A stretch of 40,491 nt of DNA from Candidatus Brocadia sp. (GTDB lineage Bacteria > Planctomycetota > Brocadiia > Brocadiales > Brocadiaceae): NCBI GenBank assembly GCA_011525665.1, contig WYAU01000070.1:1-40491 (forward strand). The letters run 5' to 3'. A program made the translations under genes and the position numbers. Position 1 is the stretch's first letter; each line of letters starts with the position of its first letter. Under the pieces are notes generated by a model. It ran no database searches and was not told the DNA's origin. It worked only from the letters and a program-made list of their open reading frames with translations. Shown piece after piece: positions 33,198 through 40,491 of the stretch.

Positions 33198-33368
33198 GGA
33201 CATTTTCAAAAAAAAACGCAACAGGCAAAAAAACAAGATTGCGTCATGTTTCGGTGTAATTACGCGGTTTAAAAACATTTGCATAATACGGAACTGTCTG
33301 CTATTATTTGGGGTAATGTAAAATATATTTTTCATAAAATTCAATGATATTTTTGAGGTGCGGATATA

Positions 33369-34610
33369 ATGGCAAAAAAGGCCATGGAAGGCAAAAAAAG
33401 CTGTTCTTTTTGCGGAAGAAGCTATGGCGCGGTAAGCCGGTTGATTCAGGGAGATGCGGAAGTTTTCATCTGCAATGAATGCGTGGAGGCCTGCCATCTG
33501 CTTCTGAAAAAGGATCAAAAGCATGTCTCTGCGAAACCCATCGGAAAGATACCGACTCCGGCGCAGATCAAAGGCCAGTTGGATGAATATATCATCGGTC
33601 AGGAAAAGGCAAAGAAAACCCTTGCCGTTGCGGTTTACAATCATTATAAACGCTTGATTACCAGGTCCAGCAATGATGGGGTCGAGATAGAAAAAAGCAA
33701 CATATTGCTGATAGGGCCTACCGGTTCCGGGAAGACACTCCTGGCGCGCACCCTTGCCAGAATCCTCGATGTCCCCTTTACCATTGCGGACGCAACTACC
33801 CTCACCGAGGCGGGCTATGTGGGTGAAGATGTGGAGAATGTGCTGCTGGGGTTGTTAAGAAACGCGGATTTTAACCTCCAGAAGGCCCAGCAGGGAATTA
33901 TCTACATTGACGAAATTGACAAGATCGCAAGGAAAAGCCCCAATCCGTCCATCACAAGGGACGTTTCCGGCGAAGGCGTCCAGCAGGCATTGCTGAAGAT
34001 GCTGGAAGGCACGATCTCAAATATTCCGCCACAGGGCGGCAGGAAGCATCCGGAACAACAATATATTCAAATGGACACAAAGGATATTCTTTTCATTTGC
34101 GGAGGCACTTTTACGGGCATAGAGGAAATTATCCGGAGGAGAATCGGGAAAACCACCATCGGATTCGATATACAAAAAGAAGACAAACCCGATGAATCTT
34201 TCGGTGAAATCCTGAGTAAAACAGAGGTTGAAGATGTTATCGATTTTGGAATGATTGTGGAATTTGTGGGACGCCTCCCCATACTTGCCCCCTTAATGCC
34301 GTTAACGCAGGAAGACCTGATCAAGGTCATGACGGAACCAAAGAATGCGCTGGTCAAGCAATATCAAAAATTCTTCGAGATGGAAGAGACCCGGCTGGAA
34401 TTTTCCCCCGAAGCATTATCGGCGATCAGCAAAAAGGCCTATGAAAGGAAAACGGGGGCAAGGGCGTTGCGGTCTATTTTTGAGAGCTTTATGTTGGATG
34501 CCATGTATCATTTGCCCTCCAACAAAGGAGACTCAACGTTTCTCGTCACACCTGCGGTGGTCAGCGGAGAAATGCCCTTGTTAGCCCAGAAATACAGGAA
34601 AACCGCATAA
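33369..34610 (+). CDS. clpX: ATP-dependent unfoldase ClpX
   Basis: The 413-residue AAA+ protein unfolds substrates and feeds them to the ClpP peptidase. The N-terminal zinc-binding domain has CSFC (12-15) and CNEC (35-38). Walker A is GPTGSGKT (116-123), the pore loop is [10 protein letters not shown], and Walker B is [11 protein letters not shown]. The C-terminal small domain has [25 protein letters not shown]. Length and motif order are normal. The ATG follows GAGGTG by 9-10 bases. It is transcribed divergently from the porin. Neither clpP nor tig is adjacent here, unlike in many genomes. Confidence 0.98.
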   Translation: MAKKAMEGKKSCSFCGRSYGAVSRLIQGDAEVFICNECVEACHLLLKKDQKHVSAKPIGKIPTPAQIKGQLDEYIIGQEKAKKTLAVAVYNHYKRLITRSSNDGVEIEKSNILLIGPTGSGKTLLARTLARILDVPFTIADATTLTEAGYVGEDVENVLLGLLRNADFNLQKAQQGIIYIDEIDKIARKSPNPSITRDVSGEGVQQALLKMLEGTISNIPPQGGRKHPEQQYIQMDTKDILFICGGTFTGIEEIIRRRIGKTTIGFDIQKEDKPDESFGEILSKTEVEDVIDFGMIVEFVGRLPILAPLMPLTQEDLIKVMTEPKNALVKQYQKFFEMEETRLEFSPEALSAISKKAYERKTGARALRSIFESFMLDAMYHLPSNKGDSTFLVTPAVVSGEMPLLAQKYRKTA

Positions 34611-34716
34611 CGCGCAATCAACGGCACAACTCTCCATATCACGGGGATTCTGAAAACCCTGCAAAACGGGAGGGAAATTGCAAGAAGGAAAAAGACGGAC
34701 GGCTGAAATGTGGATA

Positions 34717-35823
34717 TTAACACATCAGAAAAGGCAATTCAATCGTTTCATGGCATCCAGCTTCTCCACTGTTTCTCACCTTCGATTGTTTGAGGGCATT
34801 TCTTAATAATTCAATGGATCGATCGTAAACCTCTCTGTCAACGGGATACGGATGCCCGTCCTTACCCCCCTGCGCAAAACTGTACCGTACCGGGTCGTTG
34901 AAACTCGGCACCTTGCCATAGACAACTTCCGAAATCAGAGCAAGGGCGCGGATGGTCTTCGGCCCTACCCCTTCTATTCCCAGCAGGGATTCAAAATCTT
35001 CCGGGACAGCCTCATAGGTTTTTGTGAATATTTTATAGAGCCGGTCGGGATGGATATCGTGGATATCAACGTAATGGCGGGAGGGTAGATGCAGGTTCTG
35101 GATCTTTTTGATCTCACTCACCAGGGTATCCGGTTTTACCTGTGAAAGAACGACCGTCATCTTTCTTGCCTCTTCGCTTTCTCCGGCCACCATATTCACG
35201 GTATCCCCTTTGGAATCACAGCAAATGGCCTCATGGGGTTCTACTACGAAATTTGTGACCTTACTGCCCAGCCAGTGATACCGGCGGGCATATTTATTGG
35301 CATCATTCATCCCCTGCTGGACAACCGCCCAATCCCCGGACTTTGTGAAGATAAACGAATGGTGATAGAGCTGATAGCCGTCCTGAACAGCGCTACTGTC
35401 CACCTTGGCGCTCATACGGCTGGCGTAGATGAGTTTTACCGGGTCACAAGACAACTGCTCACCCACGCTCACAATCTCCGTGGGCGTTTTACGGGAAGTC
35501 CCTCCTTTGCCTCCGACAATGAAAAGTCCCAATTCCTTCTCAAGCCACTTGATGCCTTCCTTCAGAGCCCCGCAGGTAGTCGTGGTTACACCGCTGGAAT
35601 GCCAGTCAAATCCTAATACACAGCCTAACGCCTGAAACCAGAATGGATCAGAAAGTCTCCTGGGCAATTCCTGAGGGCCATACTCGCCCACAATAGCAAC
35701 GGTAATTTCCCTGGCCAGACGTTTCATCCGCTGAAACAGCCAGGACGGCGCCTTGCCTCCGTGAAGCGGAAGATGTGCAATGCCGGTCTTCATAGCACTT
35801 TCATTGAAAGAGATTGAAAACAT
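34717..35823 (-). CDS. DUF763 family protein
   Basis: The 368-residue soluble protein matches DUF763 from TGIAHLPLHGGKAPSWLFQR near the N terminus. It continues through YGPQELPRRLSDPFWFQALG, HSSGVTTTTCGALKEG, the His-rich central part (DGYQLYHHSFIFTKSGDWAV) and a helix-hairpin-helix-like FESLLGIEGVGPKTIRALAL. The last of these suggests DNA binding. The family is found in archaea and bacteria and its role is unknown; a DNA-repair or nuclease link is plausible. Two starts are possible: 35823 with GGGAAGAAG upstream, or the ATG at 35793, which gives the usual family N terminus (MKTGIAHLPLH). It converges with clpX. Confidence 0.88.
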   Translation of the reverse strand: MFSISFNESAMKTGIAHLPLHGGKAPSWLFQRMKRLAREITVAIVGEYGPQELPRRLSDPFWFQALGCVLGFDWHSSGVTTTTCGALKEGIKWLEKELGLFIVGGKGGTSRKTPTEIVSVGEQLSCDPVKLIYASRMSAKVDSSAVQDGYQLYHHSFIFTKSGDWAVVQQGMNDANKYARRYHWLGSKVTNFVVEPHEAICCDSKGDTVNMVAGESEEARKMTVVLSQVKPDTLVSEIKKIQNLHLPSRHYVDIHDIHPDRLYKIFTKTYEAVPEDFESLLGIEGVGPKTIRALALISEVVYGKVPSFNDPVRYSFAQGGKDGHPYPVDREVYDRSIELLRNALKQSKVRNSGEAGCHETIELPFLMC

Positions 35824-35895
35824 ACTTCTTCCCTAACTTGTGAAGGAGGGGAAAGGGGTGGTTATAAATTTAAGGGTTCTTTCCTAATTTTTATC

Positions 35896-36837
35896 TTACG
35901 ATTTAGTTTTATGGAAATATATAAATAAAGAAGTCACTATACCTAGCCAGATTTGGACACCCACAATATAATAGATGAAACCCTTAAGAAGCTTCCCTAT
36001 ATACATTTTTTCCAATTTTTCCATAATCCGGGTGAAAGAATTTTTAAACAAGACCGAACCCGTTTCCCGGGGTGGTTTTAAAAGATTCCGGGATTCAGGA
36101 TTGACCTGAACTGTCTTTACGTCCGAAGGCTTGTTTTCTGTATCGGTCTTTACGGCGGGTTCCGTTACGGAAGGTTGTCCGGATGGTTCTCCGGGGTTTT
36201 TTTCAATTGACCGGGTCTCTGAAAGAGACGGTCTTGGCGCATTAACTGACAGCCTTACGGGCTCTTCCTGCCGGGGAATTACCGGTTTTACTACAAAAGG
36301 CTTTTCTGCTTTGGGTTCTGTTTTTAAAGGTCTGGATTCTGCAACCTTTGTCTCCGGTGGTTTTGATTCTGCCACCCCGGATTTTTCCTGTTGTGAGGGT
36401 GGGGTGGTGGGTTTTACTACTTGCGGTGTTTCCCCGGCCATGGACTGAGTGCGTTCTAAAATTATTTTTCTGTAATTTTGAAGCGCCTCATCGGCTTTAT
36501 CGTTCATGCCCAGTTTTTTATATGCCAGCCAAAGCCGTTCATACGCCTGAGCGTATTCAGGTTTAATCCGGGCAACTCTGGAAAATTCTCTGACTGCATC
36601 ATCAAGCATGTTTTGTCTGAAATAAATACTCCCCATACCAAAGTGTGCCTCTGCATGATCAGGATCAATCTCTATTACCTTTTTTAGTAATTCCATGGAT
36701 TGATCCAGCTTGCCCATCCTATACAGATTGTAAGCATCCAGATAGTACATATTTGCCTCGTCATATCTATCAGCAAACAGAACTTTACAGAAGTATAAGA
36801 ATACTAAAATTGGAATTGGTATAAAATGCTTCTTCAT
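35896..36837 (-). CDS. Exported TPR protein with C-terminal membrane anchor
   Basis: The 313-residue protein has a signal or anchor sequence (about 5-22). Three to four tetratricopeptide repeats cover about residues 25-130 (ANMYYLDAYNLYRMGKLDQS, AEAHFGMGSIYFRQNMLDDA, AQAYERLWLAYKKLGMNDKA). A long Pro/Glu/Lys-rich disordered linker spans about 135-265. A C-terminal transmembrane helix (about 287-307, FIYYIVGVQIWLGIVTSLFIY) comes last. It likely scaffolds a protein assembly at the membrane, with TPRs outside the cytoplasm. It is alone, 58 bases before the DUF763 start region on the same strand. RBS is weak. Specific partners are unknown. Confidence 0.82.
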   Translation of the reverse strand: MKKHFIPIPILVFLYFCKVLFADRYDEANMYYLDAYNLYRMGKLDQSMELLKKVIEIDPDHAEAHFGMGSIYFRQNMLDDAVREFSRVARIKPEYAQAYERLWLAYKKLGMNDKADEALQNYRKIILERTQSMAGETPQVVKPTTPPSQQEKSGVAESKPPETKVAESRPLKTEPKAEKPFVVKPVIPRQEEPVRLSVNAPRPSLSETRSIEKNPGEPSGQPSVTEPAVKTDTENKPSDVKTVQVNPESRNLLKPPRETGSVLFKNSFTRIMEKLEKMYIGKLLKGFIYYIVGVQIWLGIVTSLFIYFHKTKS

Positions 36838-37493
36838 GACTAATTATCAACAACTTTCGTATATGTTATACAATCCTGTAACCGTGAACGAATTTTATAT
36901 TATCGATGTGTGCATCGGGGATAATGAGAGGCTTCCTAGCAGTGAATACGTAATCACTAATTCCCATATCAGTTTTAAAGCATAAATTAACATGTTCATG
37001 CTTTTTCGGATTTCCCGTGTGGGGAATACGACAACCAGAAAATGACGCGCAGCCGGCAAAGCCACGTAAGCCAGGACGGCTATGGCATATCAAGAACCAA
37101 TAAATCTGGTTTTAACATCTTGCGAGCTATAACCAGGACGGGCACATCCAGGACCGCAATTAACTCATGCGTTACTAACCACGATGGCAGATATCTCAGT
37201 TAAGTCTGCAGAGTGGGGCGAGCTAATTTCCTGCGTATCGCCCTCAGCTTAGACGAAATTGTAATGCAATTTACGCATTAGCCATTTGTAGCAGGCATAT
37301 TAACACCTCTGATAATATATATGTTCCCAAAATTATGAAATATTTTAAACGCAATGGGTTTATATCAGGCGATGCAGCGGTATCACTCAGACTTTTCCAC
37401 ATCACTTTTTTGATGCCTTTTGTCTGGCAGGAAAAAATTACAAGAACGACCACCGATACTTTATTTAACGTACGGAAATTTTAATGTTTGGTA

Positions 37494-37575
37494 GGAGCCA
37501 ACTCCAGTTGGCGGCTGTGGCTCTTGCTCACCGTTGGGAATTGTCAGCCGCCGTCAGGGACGGCGACTACCTGTA
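37494..37575. repeat. GTAGGAG-type element with nested palindromes
   Basis: It starts GGTAGGAGCCAACTCCAGTT. CCAAC/GTTGG form one short palindrome. Further on, CCGTC-AGG-GACGG forms a second, and the right end reads GGCGACTACC, complementary in part to the left end. A diverged relative of the left end is found near 14432-14457. Confidence 0.5.
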
Positions 37576-37691
37576 TATTTCAAGTAACCGAAGACCTGAT
37601 TTAATGATAGGAATTTCAAAAGATGGAACATAGCGGGGACAACCCCCTGAATCGTTCGGCTGAGCTCACGACGAAGTCTAAGGGGGGGCTG

Positions 37692-37720
37692 GTAGAGACG
37701 ATCCGCCGGGTCGTCTCTAC
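37692..37720. repeat. Perfect 10-bp inverted repeat GTAGAGACGA / TCGTCTCTAC
   Basis: The arms are separated by a 9-base GC-rich loop (TCCGCCGGG). It abuts the repeat at 37725, which suggests nested or repeated insertion of small elements at one place. Confidence 0.65.
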
Positions 37721-37724
37721 TAAT

Positions 37725-37759
37725 AAATCCCCCTTAATAAAGGGGGCAAAGGGGGTTGT
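37725..37759. repeat. Intergenic copy of the repeat found inside the methylase gene
   Basis: AAATCCCCCTTAATAAAGGG continues as GGCAAAGGGGGTTGT. It matches the reverse complement of 4116-4149 with about three differences and one length change. CCCCCTT/AAGGGGG-type halves can pair. Confidence 0.75.
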
Positions 37760-37916
37760 TTTTAACCGGCATTTGCCGTGTATCTAAAAAGTCGCTGCCA
37801 ACCCAACCAGGAATTTACTGGCAGTTCGCACCATTTCTACTGTCTTCAGATTTGTTTGTAATGTCAAAAGGGATCTCTGCAAGTTTTTTTCCAAAGCACT
37901 TTTAACTCAGACTTAT

Positions 37917-40223
37917 TTACGGTTCCAGAGTTACTTCGACTTTGTGGGATTCATAGTCATTTTCTTCCAGGGAAATCTCATACCCATTTTTTGCTGCAAA
38001 TTCCAGGGTACCCTTTGGGAGGAAACGATAGATAAGCCTGGCTGTTATGGTGATTTTGCCGGCATCGATTGTTTGAAACTCATAATGTGTCGTGTCCGTC
38101 TGGTTTGCCTTGATTCGCGAATCATACAACTCTTCTACGGCGTAGGCATACAAAACATCATAGAAGAAAGGACTGAGTTCTTCATTATCCACCACCATTC
38201 TATTGTGTTTCATGAATATTTTTCCCGGTTTTCCTGCATAATCTCCTTTGCCTTCATAGTACCCATCGGGAAAATTTCCACCCGGCGTATCCACGGTCTG
38301 ATCGTTGCTTTGAGTAAGAACAGTTCCTGATTGGGTGGCCTCCACGAGAAGGATAACGTTTCTCTGGGTCACCCCGGAAGGATAGGTGTGGCCTGTATGG
38401 GAATTTGTGACATTGACATCAAAACTCAAAATACCATCCTTTACCTGAACGTTGGTAACGGTAAGGTCTACCGCCCAATCCAGATACCTCTTTCTCTTCC
38501 CGGGTGATAAATTCTGGTTAGTGCCTTCAAAACGGTGGGGATAGACCGTCCTGGGGTCCCGTTTGGCAGCTGACTTTCTTTTCTCTTCCGAAACCATATA
38601 ATAGGGATCGGTAACTTCCGTATAATCCGCAATCGATTTGCCTGTTGTTGGGTCCGGTGGCGGGTCTTTCATGTGGCAATCCTGACATTGCAGCACCTTT
38701 CCTGCATAATTGTTTACCGGATAATCAGCTTCCAGTCCGCTGTATCCGCTAAAACGCCACTCACGGTAAGTGTCCTCGCTCCAGATGATGCGTTCAATTG
38801 TTTCTCCCTGAGGCTGATTGTTTTTATCCAGGGGCTGGAGATAGAGCTTCCTTGCATCCTGGTGACAGGGCGAACATATTTCACTTTTCATAAACTGGGG
38901 GACAAAGGACGCCTGCATGCTCTTATAGGTGACATCGTCAAACGGGCCGAACATAACCTTCCCTTCCTGGGTTGATTCAAGCAGAGGATCGGGGCGCAAG
39001 AGATTTACCTTATAATTTATCCCCGGTTCCGTCCAATACTCTTCTTCATCGCGAACCTCATGAATTTTATGGCATAAATCGCAGTGAACGCCCTGTTTAT
39101 CGATAAAGGAAAGCTTGTCAGCGTCAGTCAGCACACCCGCCCTCATATCCCATAAGGGCGTAACACCGTCATCCTGTAACTTCGAAGCGTAGGACGGAGA
39201 ATGACAGTCCGCACAATCGTGGATATGCCCCGCATCGCCGAGAATCTTATATCGCCCTGTGGAATCTTCGAATATCTTTCCCTTGTCTCCCACAAAGGAA
39301 GGGTTCGGGTCATTAAAGATGGAAGGATCCGTAAAATTGGCGCGGTCACCGGTAGCATACCATGCCGTATAGAGGAGAAAGACAAGCTGATTAACGGGAT
39401 TCACCGCCGCATTTGCCATATCACTATCCTGCCAGTCGTTATAAATAGCGTTGTGGCATTTTTTGCATGAAACGGCGGAGCGGTAGTCGTACGAAGAGTG
39501 ATCTTTGACAGGAACAGGGGTAAGGGTAATCTCCGTATTCTGATCTTCCCCCACCGCTGTTTTTCCGCCTGCATTTTTGTACCCTTCCTTGCCCGCCGTA
39601 ATTACCAGCGCCTCACCGGAAATGCCTTCGTATTCAATGGAAAAATTTCCATTTTCATCTGAAAAGGCAAATTTGTCCGCTTTTTTTGGGTAATAACTTC
39701 CATCATCCGCATCGATATCGGCAACGCCCTGAATACGCACGCGCGCATGGGCGAGGGGACTCCTGCCCTTATCCGAGGTTTTTTCGTAAATGGCTCCCCT
39801 TAATGTCCACCTTCCGGCGCTGCCCATGACAAAGCGGTCTTTCCTCTTGATTTCGTCCTTCGTTTTTTTCCCCCGCAACGTTATCTTAATGGTTATCTTG
39901 TCGCCAATCGGATAATGTTCAAGAGGAGCAATCCCGGTAAAGGCAGCAAGGTCGGCGTTCCAAATCAACGGATGCCTGTCTTTCTTGTTCTTCTTGTGGG
40001 ATTTTAAGGTAAAGAACGCTTTTGTAATTTCCTTGTAATCGAGAATATTTTGCGTTACATGGACGTAGAGGGTATCGGCGGAGAGAAAGGCGCGGTCGTC
40101 CGTTGAATAATCTGCGTTCCTGCTGAGAATGTGGGATACGCCTGCAAAAGAGATTCTGCATAATAACAGGGATATGGCGACTACAGAAAAAATAATAATA
40201 TGTGTTTTTTTGCGGTACTTCAT
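37917..40223 (-). CDS. Exported pentaheme cytochrome c with carboxypeptidase-regulatory-like domain
   Basis: The ATG at 40223 gives a typical signal peptide (MKYRKKTHIIIFSVVAISLL, ending SFAG). The frame could extend to 40274. The 768-residue product has an unknown N-terminal beta domain and a CarboxypepD_reg-like sandwich (about 140-235, GNFSIEYEGISGEALVITAG). Five CxxCH sites follow: CKKCH 253, CADCH 337, CDLCH 381, CSPCH 450 and CQDCH 513, in a cytochrome c554-like arrangement. A C-terminal beta domain has NSHTGHTYPSG, the GHxxPSG motif common in such cytochromes. An AGGAGG lies 13 bases upstream, with a 3-codon ORF in between. Related carboxypeptidase-regulatory-like domains occur in the 25941 and 27678 genes. 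It probably moves electrons outside the cytoplasm. Its redox partner is unknown. Confidence 0.9.
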   Translation of the reverse strand: MKYRKKTHIIIFSVVAISLLLCRISFAGVSHILSRNADYSTDDRAFLSADTLYVHVTQNILDYKEITKAFFTLKSHKKNKKDRHPLIWNADLAAFTGIAPLEHYPIGDKITIKITLRGKKTKDEIKRKDRFVMGSAGRWTLRGAIYEKTSDKGRSPLAHARVRIQGVADIDADDGSYYPKKADKFAFSDENGNFSIEYEGISGEALVITAGKEGYKNAGGKTAVGEDQNTEITLTPVPVKDHSSYDYRSAVSCKKCHNAIYNDWQDSDMANAAVNPVNQLVFLLYTAWYATGDRANFTDPSIFNDPNPSFVGDKGKIFEDSTGRYKILGDAGHIHDCADCHSPSYASKLQDDGVTPLWDMRAGVLTDADKLSFIDKQGVHCDLCHKIHEVRDEEEYWTEPGINYKVNLLRPDPLLESTQEGKVMFGPFDDVTYKSMQASFVPQFMKSEICSPCHQDARKLYLQPLDKNNQPQGETIERIIWSEDTYREWRFSGYSGLEADYPVNNYAGKVLQCQDCHMKDPPPDPTTGKSIADYTEVTDPYYMVSEEKRKSAAKRDPRTVYPHRFEGTNQNLSPGKRKRYLDWAVDLTVTNVQVKDGILSFDVNVTNSHTGHTYPSGVTQRNVILLVEATQSGTVLTQSNDQTVDTPGGNFPDGYYEGKGDYAGKPGKIFMKHNRMVVDNEELSPFFYDVLYAYAVEELYDSRIKANQTDTTHYEFQTIDAGKITITARLIYRFLPKGTLEFAAKNGYEISLEENDYESHKVEVTLEP

Positions 40224-40336
40224 GGCTTCATGAAATCCTCCTAAAAAGATTGGCCGGAGAGTCAAAAGGCGCAAAGCAAATAGATCTCAATTTCCCGGGG
40301 CCCGGCACTGTGCGGCAGAGAAGAGTTGCCAGAGTA

Positions 40337-40491
40337 TTAGCGTAAGAGGACTTGCAATCCTTTGTTTCGCAATTCCTGCTGACACTCCTTCATTTTTTGA
40401 TAAATAGACGACCACGACCTTTTCGCATAAACGACAGGAATCCTTCTCTTCTCGGCAAAGCCCTTGATCTTGTGAGCAAGGTTATGATTCA
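40337..40491 (-). CDS. 3' end of a DUF2325-like gene, cut by the window edge
   Basis: An open minus-strand frame enters from the right edge and stops at TAA (40337-40339). The 50 visible residues include NHNLAHKIKGFAEKRRIPVV, then YAKRSWSSIYQKM and a helical end (KECQQELRNKGLQVLLR). The pattern of His-containing start, K..A...IPVVY and an S-rich turn fits the C-terminal part of DUF2325 proteins, small domains of unknown function. The 5' end lies outside the window. It ends about 115 bases before the cytochrome gene on the same strand. Confidence 0.55.
   Translation of the reverse strand, partial: NHNLAHKIKGFAEKRRIPVVYAKRSWSSIYQKMKECQQELRNKGLQVLLR

Larger units (their letters stand above)
36838..37916. 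other. 1.08-kb repeat-rich gap without a convincing gene
   Basis: The left part (36838-37480) contains two short minus ORFs (36866-37093, 37271-37453) with no RBS and no recognisable family. It may be decayed coding sequence. The right part (37490-37760) is a string of palindromic elements listed separately. The remaining 150 bases before the pentaheme-cytochrome stop show no terminator with a U-run. No RNA gene was recognised. Confidence 0.5.

Noticed and set aside
36866-37453. Two short minus-strand ORFs (75 and 60 codons) in the large gap
   Set aside because: No RBS, no recognisable domain and no neighbour coupling. They are probably chance or decayed sequence.

Overview
The window looks like a chromosome segment of an anammox planctomycete (order Brocadiales, Brocadia/Kuenenia-like). 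That assignment is inferred from content. There is an octaheme hydroxylamine-oxidoreductase-type cytochrome fused to a multicopper oxidase, next to an encapsulin shell protein carrying its own diheme domain. There are several other exported c-type cytochromes with planctomycete-style domain mixes, a membrane FMN/ApbE protein and a TlpA thioredoxin. Many short palindromic repeats lie between genes and sometimes inside them. I see no tRNA, rRNA, CRISPR array or intact insertion sequence.

Layout. Positions 1-230 hold the end of an unknown gene and a repeat. Positions 282-5335 (minus) are a three-gene cassette: a type IIG-like restriction-methylation enzyme, a protein with a possible HEPN nuclease motif, and a protein with a glycine-zipper-like hydrophobic segment. 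Positions 5525-8541 (plus) are housekeeping genes: proS, a DUF4416 gene and ndk. Positions 8688-10064 (minus) encode TatC fused to a seventh membrane helix and a FecR-like domain. An atypical SDR gene follows (plus).

Positions 11571-18543 (minus) are the metabolic highlight. In transcription order they encode a 43-residue membrane peptide not listed as an ORF, an FMN-binding/ApbE fusion, a TlpA-like thioredoxin, a diheme-cytochrome encapsulin and a multicopper-oxidase/octaheme fusion. The last two probably form an exported nanocompartment for redox chemistry of nitrogen compounds. The electron-transfer and thiol-redox proteins upstream could support cytochrome maturation or electron flow.

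Positions 18902-22037 (minus) are a tight four-gene operon for an unusual P1B-type ATPase with small membrane partners. Next come a two-helix sensor-like protein (22281-23876), a 720-base gap with a plus-strand terminator, and genes for exported proteins (24599-28145). Two of those end in long Gly-Ser tails. Positions 28304-33114 (minus) encode a GT-C glycosyltransferase, a UGM-like flavoprotein and a porin. clpX is on the plus strand. A DUF763 protein, a TPR membrane protein, a 1.08-kb repeat-rich gap, a pentaheme cytochrome and the end of a DUF2325-like gene complete the window.

Three distant promoters (ATPase operon, the 25941-27389 gene, the porin) carry nearly the same 15-bp dyad, TGAGAnTnAGTCTnA. 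It resembles a 7-1-7 Fur-type box and suggests one metal-responsive regulon. Assignments rest on reading motifs by eye; no database search was run.
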